Source: an uncultured Cytophagales bacterium (lineage in GTDB: Bacteria > Bacteroidota > Bacteroidia > Cytophagales > Cyclobacteriaceae). From it: a stretch of 64,000 bases of DNA. The stretch covers positions 186,001-250,000 of the forward strand of contig CAJXNP010000012.1 of the NCBI GenBank assembly GCA_913057175.1. The letters run 5' to 3'. The number at the start of each line of letters is the position of its first letter. The stretch's first letter is position 1. This document shows positions 27,143-35,677 of this stretch, one piece after another. The notes under the pieces are model-generated. The model was not told the DNA's origin. It worked only from the letters and a program-made list of their open reading frames with translations, and did not search any database. The position numbers and the translations under genes were made by a program.

Positions 27143-28240
27143 GTGATGAAGTTTAGGTATTTATTTTTAGCATTTTTTCTTCTTTTTTCTTTAGCTGTAA
27201 GTGAAAATGCATCTGCGCAAAAGAAGAAATCTTACTTGAAAAAGAAGAACAGACAGATCTCCAAATATAGAGGTGGTTCTATTCACTTCTCTAAAAACAA
27301 GAGATATTTGTCTGGTGAGTTGAACATTAATTTCAACAACTATTTTGGAGACCTCGCTCCGAAAGCAAAATGGAGCAGTACCGACTTGTCTTTTACGCGG
27401 CCGGGTGTTGCCCTATATGGAGTTTACAGGTATACACCCAATTTTTCGTTTCGGACTGGATTATCCTGGAGCAGGATCAGGGGAGATGATTTTGAATCAG
27501 CTGATGCAACAGATCCAAATGCTGTTTACCGATATGCGAGAAACCTCTCCTTTCGAAATAATTTATACGAAGCTTCATTCCAGGGAATGTGGGACATCTT
27601 CGGAAACCACGGAACATTCTTAAATAGGGTTCCATGGACGCCTTATGTATTTGCAGGTATCTCGGTCTTCTATCATGAACCAAAGGGTCTTGCACCTGAG
27701 CTAGACAGAAATGGAAACCCATTGCCTGAGGCAGGAGAGTGGGTAAAGCTCCGCGAACTTGGAACCGAGGCTCAACATAGCACAGTTTCTGAGGTCAGAG
27801 GAAAAGAATATGGCCCCATCCAACTTTCTGTTCCTGCTGGTATAGGCGTTAGGGTACAGCTAAATAAACGACTTGATTTCGCCTTTGAAATAGGGTACAA
27901 ATTTTTATTCTTTGATTATGTTGATGATGTTAGTGGTCTATTTGTTGATTTGGGTTCACTAGATAGCGAACTTGCCAAAGTTATGTCTGACCGCTCACTA
28001 GAACCAACAGCTGTGAAATCAGGCGATCCAAGAAATTTTGAGCTAATCAATACGGTAACCCGAGAAATATCATATGTTTCCAAATATGATGGAAACACAT
28101 ACAATACCCTGGCAGGATACGGACACGAGTTTCCTGACAATACCAGGGGAAATTCATCAGATAACGACCATATTTTAGTTACTTCATTTAAGCTTACTTA
28201 TGTGATAACAGGCAGTTTCCAGAGAGCTAAGTTTAGATAA
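27143..28240 (+). CDS. DUF6089-type outer membrane beta-barrel protein
   Basis: The 365-residue protein has a signal peptide (cleavage after ENASAQ), a basic Lys-rich segment (KKKSYLKKKNRQ), then GELNINFNNYFGDLAPK and VALYGVYRYTPNFSFRTGLSWSRI. These match the DUF6089 family of Bacteroidota, a small beta-barrel type. Later strands are VPWTPYVFAGISVFYHEPKG, GIGVRVQLNKRLDFAFEIGYKFLF and HILVTSFKLTYVI. The function is unknown. The OmpA-like gene follows by 19 bases in the same direction, so the two may form one unit with a role in the outer membrane. Confidence 0.83.
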   Translation: MMKFRYLFLAFFLLFSLAVSENASAQKKKSYLKKKNRQISKYRGGSIHFSKNKRYLSGELNINFNNYFGDLAPKAKWSSTDLSFTRPGVALYGVYRYTPNFSFRTGLSWSRIRGDDFESADATDPNAVYRYARNLSFRNNLYEASFQGMWDIFGNHGTFLNRVPWTPYVFAGISVFYHEPKGLAPELDRNGNPLPEAGEWVKLRELGTEAQHSTVSEVRGKEYGPIQLSVPAGIGVRVQLNKRLDFAFEIGYKFLFFDYVDDVSGLFVDLGSLDSELAKVMSDRSLEPTAVKSGDPRNFELINTVTREISYVSKYDGNTYNTLAGYGHEFPDNTRGNSSDNDHILVTSFKLTYVITGSFQRAKFR

Positions 28241-28259
28241 CCACACAAAACCGCATCTT

Positions 28260-29456
28260 ATGAAAACACTTTTTCAAAAGTTAATAGGCATTTCTTTAAC
28301 TGCTTATATTCTTTGTTTCTTACCATCTATACTGACTGCAAAAACCAATACTTTTCAGGATGATATTCCTGTACTGGTGGAAGGTTATTATTACCTGGTA
28401 GCTGGAGCATTTAACATTAAAAATAATGCGATCCGGTATTCCAAAGCGATTAACGAAAAAGGAGAAAACTCAAGGATTGGAATAAATCCTGAAAAAGATC
28501 TACACTATGTTTATGTGATTAGTACCGATGATTTTGAATTTGTCAAAACTAAATGGGAGGAATACAGGGATAGAAGTGGGTTTTCAGAAGCTTGGGTATT
28601 TAGTACGGTACCACAACCTGAGATTATTGTGGCAGAAGAAGAAACTGATACAGAAGCGATTGAAATATTTGAAGAACCTGAGGAAAGTGCACAGCCACTC
28701 ATTGAAATTCCTGTTGTAGTAGAAGAACCTGTCGATGGCGACGGGTTTAGATATGTCTTTGAAGTCATTAACAGCACAACCCTGAAAGAAGTCCCGGGTT
28801 ACGTTACTGTCGTAGATCCACTGAGAAATAAAGTGATTACAAGTCTTGAAACAAATTCCTCACAAATTGTCCCTGATCCTGGCACGGCAGAAAAGAAGGT
28901 TCTTTTTGTATGTGATATTTTTGGTTTTGTAAAGCAGCAGACTGAATTGAATCTTGAAGACCCGATGGCTTCCGGTGAGCAGAACGTCTTTCAAAGTGAA
29001 GATGGTGTAACCACTGTGAGGTTTGAGCTGATCCGACATAAGGCGGGAGATATCATTACAATGTACCAGGTCTATTTTTACAATGATGCTGCTATCATGA
29101 AGCCTGAGTCACAATTTGAACTAAACAGCTTGCTGGACATGCTTCAGGAAAATGAAAAGCTTACCATAAAAATTCATGGGCACACTAATGGGAATGCCCC
29201 AGGACCTATTGTAAAAATGGCTGAAGATGATAACAATTTTTTTACTATGTCTGATAACAATATTAAGGGTTATGGATCAGCCAAGGATCTTTCACTGGAG
29301 AGATCTAAAGTGATCGGTCGATGGCTCGAAGATAAAGGTATCGATCGGAAAAGAATGGATATAAAGGGATGGGGAGGTAAAAAACAACTCTACGACAAAA
29401 AATCAGATCAAGCCAAAAGAAACGTTCGTGTTGAAATTGAGATTGTAAAAGATTAA
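28260..29456 (+). CDS. SPOR-like and OmpA-domain protein
   Basis: The 398 residues have a signal peptide (cleavage near ILTAKT). A SPOR-like segment follows (about 42-118: EGYYYLVAGAFNIKNNAIRYSKAINEKG, then LHYVYVISTDDFEFVKTKWEEYRDRSGFSEAWVF). The middle is an acidic linker and a beta domain. The C-terminal OmpA domain (about 270-398) carries FELNSLLDMLQENEKLTIKIHGHTNG and LSLERSKVIGRWLEDKGIDRKRMDIKGWGGKK. OmpA domains bind peptidoglycan non-covalently, and SPOR domains bind denuded glycans. The protein probably links peptidoglycan and the outer membrane. Confidence 0.88.
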   Translation: MKTLFQKLIGISLTAYILCFLPSILTAKTNTFQDDIPVLVEGYYYLVAGAFNIKNNAIRYSKAINEKGENSRIGINPEKDLHYVYVISTDDFEFVKTKWEEYRDRSGFSEAWVFSTVPQPEIIVAEEETDTEAIEIFEEPEESAQPLIEIPVVVEEPVDGDGFRYVFEVINSTTLKEVPGYVTVVDPLRNKVITSLETNSSQIVPDPGTAEKKVLFVCDIFGFVKQQTELNLEDPMASGEQNVFQSEDGVTTVRFELIRHKAGDIITMYQVYFYNDAAIMKPESQFELNSLLDMLQENEKLTIKIHGHTNGNAPGPIVKMAEDDNNFFTMSDNNIKGYGSAKDLSLERSKVIGRWLEDKGIDRKRMDIKGWGGKKQLYDKKSDQAKRNVRVEIEIVKD

Positions 29457-29506
29457 TTATCAATTCTGAACATAAGAAACGTGCCGCTTTTTCTCAACAA
29501 AAAGAG

Positions 29507-29524
29507 TTGACTGGGCTTAGTCAA
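29507..29524 (+). terminator. Weak hairpin after the OmpA-like gene
   Basis: TTGACT (29507-29512) pairs with AGTCAA (29519-29524) around GGGCTT, and the following CCATTTTC is T-rich. It lies about 50 bases after the stop of the OmpA-like gene. The stem is short, so the call is weak. Confidence 0.35.
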
Positions 29525-29611
29525 ACCATTTTCAAATTTTTTATACTTATCCAAATTTTAGTTTAAATTTATACTTGAAAAAGGAATTGAAAAAACAACT
29601 CACAACCTGTT

Positions 29612-30595
29612 ATGAAAAAAATATTGAAGATTTTGGCAATTTTATTGCTAATCGTTGTCATCGCTATAGTCGCTGGATTTAGCTACTTGAAATTTGGACT
29701 ACCAAATGTTGGTGAAGCGCCAGATATCACCATCGAAAGAACCCCTGAACGTATTGCGAGAGGTGAATATCTTGTCAAGAATGTCATGGCCTGCCTCCAT
29801 TGTCACTCCACCATGGATCATTCAAAATTTGGAAAACCGCCTATTCACGGTACCGAAGGTGCAGGTGGAGAGGAGTTTAGCATGGAGCTTGGATTTCCAG
29901 GAAATTTTTATGCAAAAAACATAACTCCTGCAGCGCTTGGTGAATGGTCAGATGGTGAAATTTTCAGGGCAATTACTTCTGGTGTAAGCAAAGATGGCAC
30001 TGCACTGTTTACCTTAATGCCCTATCAAATGTATGGCAGGTTAGACAGAGAAGATGTTTATTCCATCATTGCATTCATCAGAACGCTTAAACCTGTAGAA
30101 AAGACAATACCTAAATCTGAACCGGTATTTCCGGTCAGCTTGTTGATCAATACAGCTCCAAAAAAACCTGAATTCTCAGAAATACCGGATAAAAGTGATA
30201 TGGTAGAATACGGAAAATACATGGTTACTGCGGCTGCTTGTTACGATTGCCACACCCCGATGGACGACAAAGGAAATTATTTTGATGATCTTAAATTTTC
30301 CGGAGGATTCACATTCAAAATGCAAACCGGAGGAACTACGAGGTCAGCAAACATAACTCCCGATAAAGAAACCGGAATAGGAAATTGGACTGAAGAGTAT
30401 TTTGTTAGCAGGTTTAAGCAATATGCCGACTCAAGCTATGTTCCGAAAACAATTGGAAAGAATGAGTTTAATACCGAAATGCCGTGGCTAATCTATTCGA
30501 AGATGGATACAACCGATCTGGTGGCGATGTATCACTATTTAAAAACACTGACCCCGATAAATAACCGGGTTGAGAAATTCACTTTGGATGAATAA
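29612..30595 (+). CDS. Membrane-anchored di-haem cytochrome c
   Basis: The 327-residue protein has an N-terminal membrane anchor (about 5-25) and two c-type haem sites. CLHCH at residues 61-65 and CYDCH at 210-214 start two similar halves: GEYLVKNVMACLHCHSTMDH and GKYMVTAAACYDCHTPMDDK. Each half also has a YxKNIT/SANIT segment (FYAKNITPA and TRSANITPDKETGIGNWTEE). Both match cytochrome c of the kind associated with alcohol or gluconate dehydrogenases. No dehydrogenase is next to it. The gene seems to stand alone, with a terminator after it. Confidence 0.92.
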   Translation: MKKILKILAILLLIVVIAIVAGFSYLKFGLPNVGEAPDITIERTPERIARGEYLVKNVMACLHCHSTMDHSKFGKPPIHGTEGAGGEEFSMELGFPGNFYAKNITPAALGEWSDGEIFRAITSGVSKDGTALFTLMPYQMYGRLDREDVYSIIAFIRTLKPVEKTIPKSEPVFPVSLLINTAPKKPEFSEIPDKSDMVEYGKYMVTAAACYDCHTPMDDKGNYFDDLKFSGGFTFKMQTGGTTRSANITPDKETGIGNWTEEYFVSRFKQYADSSYVPKTIGKNEFNTEMPWLIYSKMDTTDLVAMYHYLKTLTPINNRVEKFTLDE

Positions 30596-30619
30596 AAAAG
30601 GGGCATTTCAGCCCCTTTT
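30596..30619. terminator. Bidirectional terminator between the cytochrome and VWA genes
   Basis: AAAAGGGGC (30596-30604) pairs perfectly with GCCCCTTTT (30611-30619) around ATTTCA. It begins directly at the cytochrome stop codon and ends 15 bases before the stop of the convergent VWA gene. T-rich sequence follows in the plus direction and, because of the A-run, also in the minus direction, so it can serve both. Confidence 0.88.
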
Positions 30620-30633
30620 CTTAGTCGAAAAAA

Positions 30634-32553
30634 TCACCTGACTGCTAAAAAGCGTGAGGATTTCACCAAACGGATAAATTCAGCACGATAACCCTCTTCG
30701 TCTTTCCCTCTTGCATTTTCTGCCAGTTCGATCACCGAATCAAAGTCTGCATCCTGCTTAAACTTAGATTCCCTCAAAATCATGCCATACTCTGCAACTG
30801 CCGCCGAAAACCTGAAATTATCTGAAGTTTGAGTCAGGTTCACGTTGTGATCAACCACCACTTTCTCCAATAATTTGCTCTTATCGCCTTCCGGATCTTT
30901 GTAGCGGAATTTGATCGTCATCAACTCATTTGACTGTGAATTGTTGACCTGAACTTTATTTTTCTGGTACTTTAATGGATCCACCGACCTGGTAAATTCA
31001 CTTTCCACTCCAACCGGAATGATTTCATACAGCGCAGTAACTGTATGACCAGAACCCATTTCACCGGCGTCTTTTGTATCATCATTGAAGTCTTCATCAG
31101 CCAGTATCCGGTTTTCATACCCGATCAAACGATAAGCTTGCACTTTTTCAGGATTGAATTCGATTTGTAATTTTACGTCTTTGGCAATCGTAAAAAGTGT
31201 GCCCCCAAATTCATTGACCAATACTTTCTTTGCTTCCTGGATGTTGTCGATGTAGGCATAATTGCCATTTCCTTTATCAGCGAGAATCTCCATTTTATCA
31301 TCCTTGTAATTACCCATTCCATAACCCAAAACAGTTAAGAACACACCTGATTTTCTCTTCTCTTCAATCAGCCTTTCCATTTCCGCATTACTGGATGATC
31401 CAACATTGAAATCCCCATCGGTAGCAAGAATGACCCTATTATTTCCACCTTTGACAAAGTTTTCTTCCGCAATATTATAGGCCAGTTGAATCCCGGCTCC
31501 ACCGGCAGTTGATCCACCAGTCTGCAAACGGTCCAACGCATCGACGATCTCTTTTTTATTATCCCCACCTGTCGACGGGAGAACCATTCCTGCCGCCCCT
31601 GCATAGACAACAATGGAGACGCGATCTTCTTTACGTAGTTCGTCCACCAATAATCTGAAGGAAGATTTTAACAAAGGCAATTTGTTCGGAGATGACATGG
31701 ATCCTGAAACATCGATCAGAAATACAAGGTTCGAAGAAGGGAGGTTATCCGTTTCAATTTTTTTGCCCTGCAAACCAATGTGTGCTAATCGGTGATCGGA
31801 ATTCCAGGGACAATCCGAAATTTCCGTAACCAATTCGATCGGATGTTCTCCCTGTGGTTGCGGATATTCATAAGAAAAGTAATTGATCATCTCCTCGATT
31901 CGCACTGCATCTACCGGAGGTCTGGCTCCATTATTAATAAACCTCCTCAGGTTGGAATAGGAAGCAGCGTCTACGTCAATGGAGAATGTGGAAAGTGGAG
32001 CATCCGTTGGATTTTTGAATTCATTCTCATGAATGGTTGAATAGCCTTCGGTATTGTGCTGAATGACCTGCTGATCAAAGCTTTGTGGAGCTAAATTTGA
32101 ACTGTATCCATAACTTGAATCATATACCGAACTTGGAGCTACAGATTCATTTTTCTGATTTGCTTTACGTCCTCTTTTAACAGTTGAGATAGACCCTGTA
32201 TTATCCTGTTTTCTTTGTGCCCCATATCCAATTACTACAATTTCTTCTAATGCCCGGACATCAGCCGTTAACTTTACATCAATAACATTTTTAGGGCCTA
32301 CTTTTGCCTCCTCAGAAGCATATCTCAAAGATGAAAAAACCAATACATCCTGATCAGTTGCCTGTATGGTGTATTTTCCATATGCATCCGTAACAGTTCC
32401 GGATGAAGTATGCTTTACCACTACATTCACTCCTGGAAGGGGGGAATTTGTATCTGCATCTGTTACAGTTCCTGTTATCGCTCTCTTTTGAGCCATAACC
32501 GACGTTGCAAGGATCATGACCGCCATCGTAAAAATTAATTGTAATCTTTTCAT
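30634..32553 (-). CDS. VWA-domain (YfbK-like) protein with CarboxypepD-reg and SusC-like plug N-terminus
   Basis: The 639-residue exported protein has a signal peptide ending SVMAQ. A CarboxypepD_reg-like beta domain (23-98) follows: GTVTDADTNSPLPGVNVVVK, then GKYTIQATDQDVLVFSS. Then comes LEEIVVIGYGAQRKQDNTGSISTV (102-125), the signature at the TonB-box/plug start of SusC/RagA receptors, but no barrel follows. Instead there is a linker, a YfbK-type N-terminal region (STFSIDVDAASYSNLRRFIN) and a VWA domain with an intact MIDAS: DVSGS (281-285), the GGSTAGGAG Thr and ATDGDFN Asp. A DUF3520-like C-terminus completes it. The partner is unknown. It diverges from an ECF sigma gene. Confidence 0.9.
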   Translation of the reverse strand: MKRLQLIFTMAVMILATSVMAQKRAITGTVTDADTNSPLPGVNVVVKHTSSGTVTDAYGKYTIQATDQDVLVFSSLRYASEEAKVGPKNVIDVKLTADVRALEEIVVIGYGAQRKQDNTGSISTVKRGRKANQKNESVAPSSVYDSSYGYSSNLAPQSFDQQVIQHNTEGYSTIHENEFKNPTDAPLSTFSIDVDAASYSNLRRFINNGARPPVDAVRIEEMINYFSYEYPQPQGEHPIELVTEISDCPWNSDHRLAHIGLQGKKIETDNLPSSNLVFLIDVSGSMSSPNKLPLLKSSFRLLVDELRKEDRVSIVVYAGAAGMVLPSTGGDNKKEIVDALDRLQTGGSTAGGAGIQLAYNIAEENFVKGGNNRVILATDGDFNVGSSSNAEMERLIEEKRKSGVFLTVLGYGMGNYKDDKMEILADKGNGNYAYIDNIQEAKKVLVNEFGGTLFTIAKDVKLQIEFNPEKVQAYRLIGYENRILADEDFNDDTKDAGEMGSGHTVTALYEIIPVGVESEFTRSVDPLKYQKNKVQVNNSQSNELMTIKFRYKDPEGDKSKLLEKVVVDHNVNLTQTSDNFRFSAAVAEYGMILRESKFKQDADFDSVIELAENARGKDEEGYRAEFIRLVKSSRFLAVR

Positions 32554-32595
32554 TTGTTTATATTTTATTTGTTAAATGTCAAATGGAACCTTTGA

Positions 32596-32642
32596 CAACT
32601 AAAATTATCCTTGCTTTGTATGCCAAATGATAATTTTAGTTG
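32596..32642. repeat. 14-bp perfect inverted repeat in the VWA / ECF-sigma intergenic region
   Basis: CAACTAAAATTATC (32596-32609) is exactly complementary to GATAATTTTAGTTG (32629-32642), with 19 bases between. It is in the 207-base region between two diverging genes, 43 bases from the VWA start, where a terminator would make little sense. It may be an operator of a dimeric regulator or a leader hairpin of the VWA mRNA. The region also holds AT-rich sequence near 32690-32730 that could contain the sigma-gene promoter. Confidence 0.7.
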
Positions 32643-32760
32643 GGTTGGTTTTCATTATTTTTCGTTTTTGTCATTAGGATGCGTAGCGGAAAAGTATTCC
32701 ATAAAAAAATTTTAACTTTTTAAAAATTTCCCCGCAAAACGGAACTACAAATAGTCATAG

Positions 32761-33351
32761 GTGTTTTTTAAGAGCAAAAATATTGATGCGGACGATGGTG
32801 AATTGATATCCAGGTTTAAGGATTCAAAAGATTTGGAAATCCTCACTTCCCTTTTTTCTCGGTACATGCACCTGGTTTATGGTGTGTGCCTCAAATACCT
32901 CAAAGACCGGGAGGAGAGCAAAGATGCTGTCATGCAGATCTTCGAGAAGCTTTCAGATGATTTACAGAAGCATGACGTTGATAATTTTAAAAGCTGGTTA
33001 CACGTACTGACAAGGAATTTTTGCCTGATGAAGCTGCGAAAAGAGAAATCCACCAAGGAAAAAGAAGAAAAAATTCAAAAAGAGCAGGTTTTATTTATGG
33101 AATCAGGTTATGAAATGCATCATGATAATGGAGTCGCTGTCGATACTGATTTGGAAGCATTAAAAGAATGCATGAAAAAATTGAATAAAGAACAAAAACA
33201 ATGTGTCTCCTTATTTTATCTTGAAGAAATGTGTTACCAGGATATAGCCAGTACTTCAGGATACGACCTAAAAAAAGTAAAGAGTTACATACAAAATGGA
33301 AAAAGAAATTTAAAAATCTGCCTCGAAAAAAATAATGTCAAAAGATCGTAA
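32761..33351 (+). CDS. ECF-type RNA polymerase sigma factor
   Basis: The 196-residue protein has a sigma-70 region 2 (LFSRYMHLVYGVCLKYLKDREESKDAVMQIFEKL, about 36-69) and a region 4 helix-turn-helix (LNKEQKQCVSLFYLEEMCYQDIAS...KKVKSYIQNGKRNLK, about 140-190). The frame opens with GTG at 32761 because no ATG precedes region 2. The next gene overlaps by 17 bases and encodes a single-span protein, the usual layout of a sigma/anti-sigma pair. Ordinary extracytoplasmic-signal control is likely, but the target genes are unknown. The neighbouring VWA gene is a candidate. Confidence 0.93.
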   Translation: MFFKSKNIDADDGELISRFKDSKDLEILTSLFSRYMHLVYGVCLKYLKDREESKDAVMQIFEKLSDDLQKHDVDNFKSWLHVLTRNFCLMKLRKEKSTKEKEEKIQKEQVLFMESGYEMHHDNGVAVDTDLEALKECMKKLNKEQKQCVSLFYLEEMCYQDIASTSGYDLKKVKSYIQNGKRNLKICLEKNNVKRS

Positions 33352-34492
33352 ACATAGCGTTTCACTGTTTGATAAATTCAAAGCATACCTGAGTGGTCAG
33401 ATGACTTCCAAATCCAGGCATGAATTTGAAAAAAATCTTCTGGATGATGACTTTGAGGCGGAAGCCATGTCTGGTTTTGAAAATTTCCAGGCTGATGATC
33501 TGGAAAAAGACCTTGGTGAAATTTCTGCCCGGTTAAATCAAAAAAACAAAACCTCAACCTTCGCATATTGGAAAATAGCTGCTGTCATTACTTTGTTTGT
33601 TGCGGCAACCATTTCGATCTTCTATTTAGCAAGGCCTGGAGAATCCTCTAAAATGGTCAACGAAAGTCCGCAAGAAAAAGCAGAGTCAACAAAAGCAGAT
33701 AGCATTCTGGAAAAAATTGAAAATCAGGGTCTGGATACACCCCGATTATTATCCCAAAAATTGGAAACTCCTAACATTCAGCCCCAAAGCAGTGCTCATA
33801 AAAATACTGAAGAAACCCAAGAATCTGGTTTTTTTGAAAATGAAGTCGCTAATGAAGCTTTGTCTGAAGTAGAAATTCCAGAGCCAGTAGATGAAATTGC
33901 GATTGAAAAAAGGGATATCGAGCTTCCTTCTACATCTCCGATAAAGGAGATACAGCTTGAACCTCTACCGGATAAAGGAGAGTTAAGCCGGGTAGTGACG
34001 GCAGATGTACCCCCGAGCGAAGATGATCAGATCAATAAGGGAAATCTAGATTTGCCATCTACCATCATGTACGATGAAGGGATAAAGGAAAAACCAGATA
34101 ATATACAATCAGAAAGCAGGTCATTTGCGAGAGATCAGAACAAGAGAACGGAAAGAGCTAAAAAATCAGCCACTCCGTCTGCAGCTTATGCGGTTGAGGA
34201 AAAGGACTTTGAAACAGAGAAATCTACAACTGCTGTTCCGGATTTAGGGATAGAAGCTTACAAAAATTATTTAAAGGAAAATATATCATTTCAATTGGGT
34301 TCCGATGCTTTGCATCTTGTTCTTTTAATATCCGAAGGTGGCGAGATTAAAAACATAGAAATAGAAAATGGTATATCAAGGAAACAGAGAAAAGAAATTG
34401 AACAAATTATTACCGACGGCCCAATGTGGAATGCTGCCAAAAAGAAAGGAATCCCGATAGATCAGGAAGTAGAAATTGTGATCGAATTTTAG
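33335..34492 (+). CDS. Single-span membrane protein with a TonB-like C-terminal domain, probable anti-sigma factor
   Basis: The 385-residue protein has a cytoplasmic N-terminal part (about 1-79, with LFDKFKAYLSGQMTSKSRHEFEKNLLDDD). One membrane helix (about 80-98) and a long acidic, proline-containing periplasmic linker (about 100-305) follow. The C-terminal domain (about 308-385) carries YKNYLKENISFQLGSDALHLVLLISEGGEIKNI and GPMWNAAKKKGIPIDQEVEIVIEF, the TonB C-terminal pattern seen in Bacteroidota. The N-terminal part matches the position and size of an anti-sigma domain rather than TonB. The overlap with the sigma gene supports a pair. Dual anti-sigma/TonB-like function is inference. Confidence 0.75.
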   Translation: MSKDRKHSVSLFDKFKAYLSGQMTSKSRHEFEKNLLDDDFEAEAMSGFENFQADDLEKDLGEISARLNQKNKTSTFAYWKIAAVITLFVAATISIFYLARPGESSKMVNESPQEKAESTKADSILEKIENQGLDTPRLLSQKLETPNIQPQSSAHKNTEETQESGFFENEVANEALSEVEIPEPVDEIAIEKRDIELPSTSPIKEIQLEPLPDKGELSRVVTADVPPSEDDQINKGNLDLPSTIMYDEGIKEKPDNIQSESRSFARDQNKRTERAKKSATPSAAYAVEEKDFETEKSTTAVPDLGIEAYKNYLKENISFQLGSDALHLVLLISEGGEIKNIEIENGISRKQRKEIEQIITDGPMWNAAKKKGIPIDQEVEIVIEF

Positions 34493-34494
34493 AG

Positions 34495-35634
34495 CTAGGC
34501 GACAGGCACCTTTTCGGCTTCCTTTCCAGAGAATTCCTCAACACAAAAAACATCGACCTTTTTCTTTTTCCCCTTTAATTCAATGGTCGGCATTTCCTCG
34601 ATATAAAAACCATTGTTTTCAGAAAGCTCATCAATAACTTTTCGGGAAACCATCAGGTTTTTGCCATATTGTTTAGCGGCCTCCTGTAAACGCGATGCCG
34701 TGTTGATTACATCGCCATGATAGGCTATGTCCCTTTTTATTTCTCCAATTTCAGCGACCGATACCTTCCCCAGGTTAAGACCTCCTTTAAATTCCGGAAC
34801 TAACCCATAGTTTTTCAAATAATAATGCCTTCGCTTTTCAATCTGTCGCTTAAATTCAAAAGTTGTTTTGATCGCGTATTTATTCAGGTAATCCTTCTTA
34901 TTGACCCAGGTTAGCACTACTTCGTCGCCTACGTACTGATAAATTTCGGTATTGACTTTGAAAACAATTTTGTTTAAATCATGATAACAGTCCTGCAACA
35001 ATCTCGAGTATTTCATGTGTCCGAGCTCCTCTGCAATTCCAGTAGAATCTTTCAGATCAAGGAATAGAAATATCCTGTCCTCACTTCGTGGTTTGTGATA
35101 TTTCCCCATCATCATTGGAAACACAATCTTAGGTCCAAACTTATAAACAACTTGAATCAGGAAATTAACAAGAGCTGAAGTGAACAGGATAAAAATCAGA
35201 ATGGAAATATATGCCCCAGGGTCAATTGCTTCCCTGGATTCCTGCATTAATTTATGTACATCAATCGGATAGAAATATAAAAATCTAAGGATGCCCCACA
35301 TGATAAAGAATACCACCGCCATGGCGACAAGGTACATAATGGTTTTAAGTACAATGATCTTTCCAAATGGCAATTTTGGGGCAAAAAGCCTGTCAATAAG
35401 TCTATTGATAAGAAAGAAAAGTGATCCGAATATCAATCCAAATACCGTTGCTTCAAGAAATTGATAATTGGATGTAGCATACGAGAGGATCTCATTTGAA
35501 GCTGTGGCATCATTCAGATGAGCCACACTCAGCAAAATTTTCAGGTTGGTAATAATGGCCAGCGCATAAAGGTTTGTGATAATCACCCACGCGATTGCAC
35601 TTAAGAACCATTCTTTGAAAAATCTTCTAATCAT
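34495..35634 (-). CDS. Membrane class III adenylate/guanylate cyclase
   Basis: The 379-residue protein has about four N-terminal membrane helices (about 1-200, two pairs) and a class III cyclase domain (about 195-370). Metal Asp residues are in FLFLDLKDSTG and YQYVGDEVVLTW. The base-selecting Lys is in PEFKGGLNLG (EFK, as in adenylate cyclases). The transition-state pair lies in AYHGDVINTASRLQEAA (Asn and Arg). All are intact, so it is predicted to be an active adenylate cyclase. It converges on the anti-sigma gene, and it diverges from the kinase fusion by 43 bases. Confidence 0.93.
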   Translation of the reverse strand: MIRRFFKEWFLSAIAWVIITNLYALAIITNLKILLSVAHLNDATASNEILSYATSNYQFLEATVFGLIFGSLFFLINRLIDRLFAPKLPFGKIIVLKTIMYLVAMAVVFFIMWGILRFLYFYPIDVHKLMQESREAIDPGAYISILIFILFTSALVNFLIQVVYKFGPKIVFPMMMGKYHKPRSEDRIFLFLDLKDSTGIAEELGHMKYSRLLQDCYHDLNKIVFKVNTEIYQYVGDEVVLTWVNKKDYLNKYAIKTTFEFKRQIEKRRHYYLKNYGLVPEFKGGLNLGKVSVAEIGEIKRDIAYHGDVINTASRLQEAAKQYGKNLMVSRKVIDELSENNGFYIEEMPTIELKGKKKKVDVFCVEEFSGKEAEKVPVA

Positions 35635-35677
35635 TTAAGAAAAACCGGTGGTTATTTAGAAACAACAATTAATTTGC

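Noticed and set aside
31368-31795. Open frames on other strands or phases inside the VWA gene
   Set aside because: They are shadows of an intact, motif-rich gene and have no features of their own.
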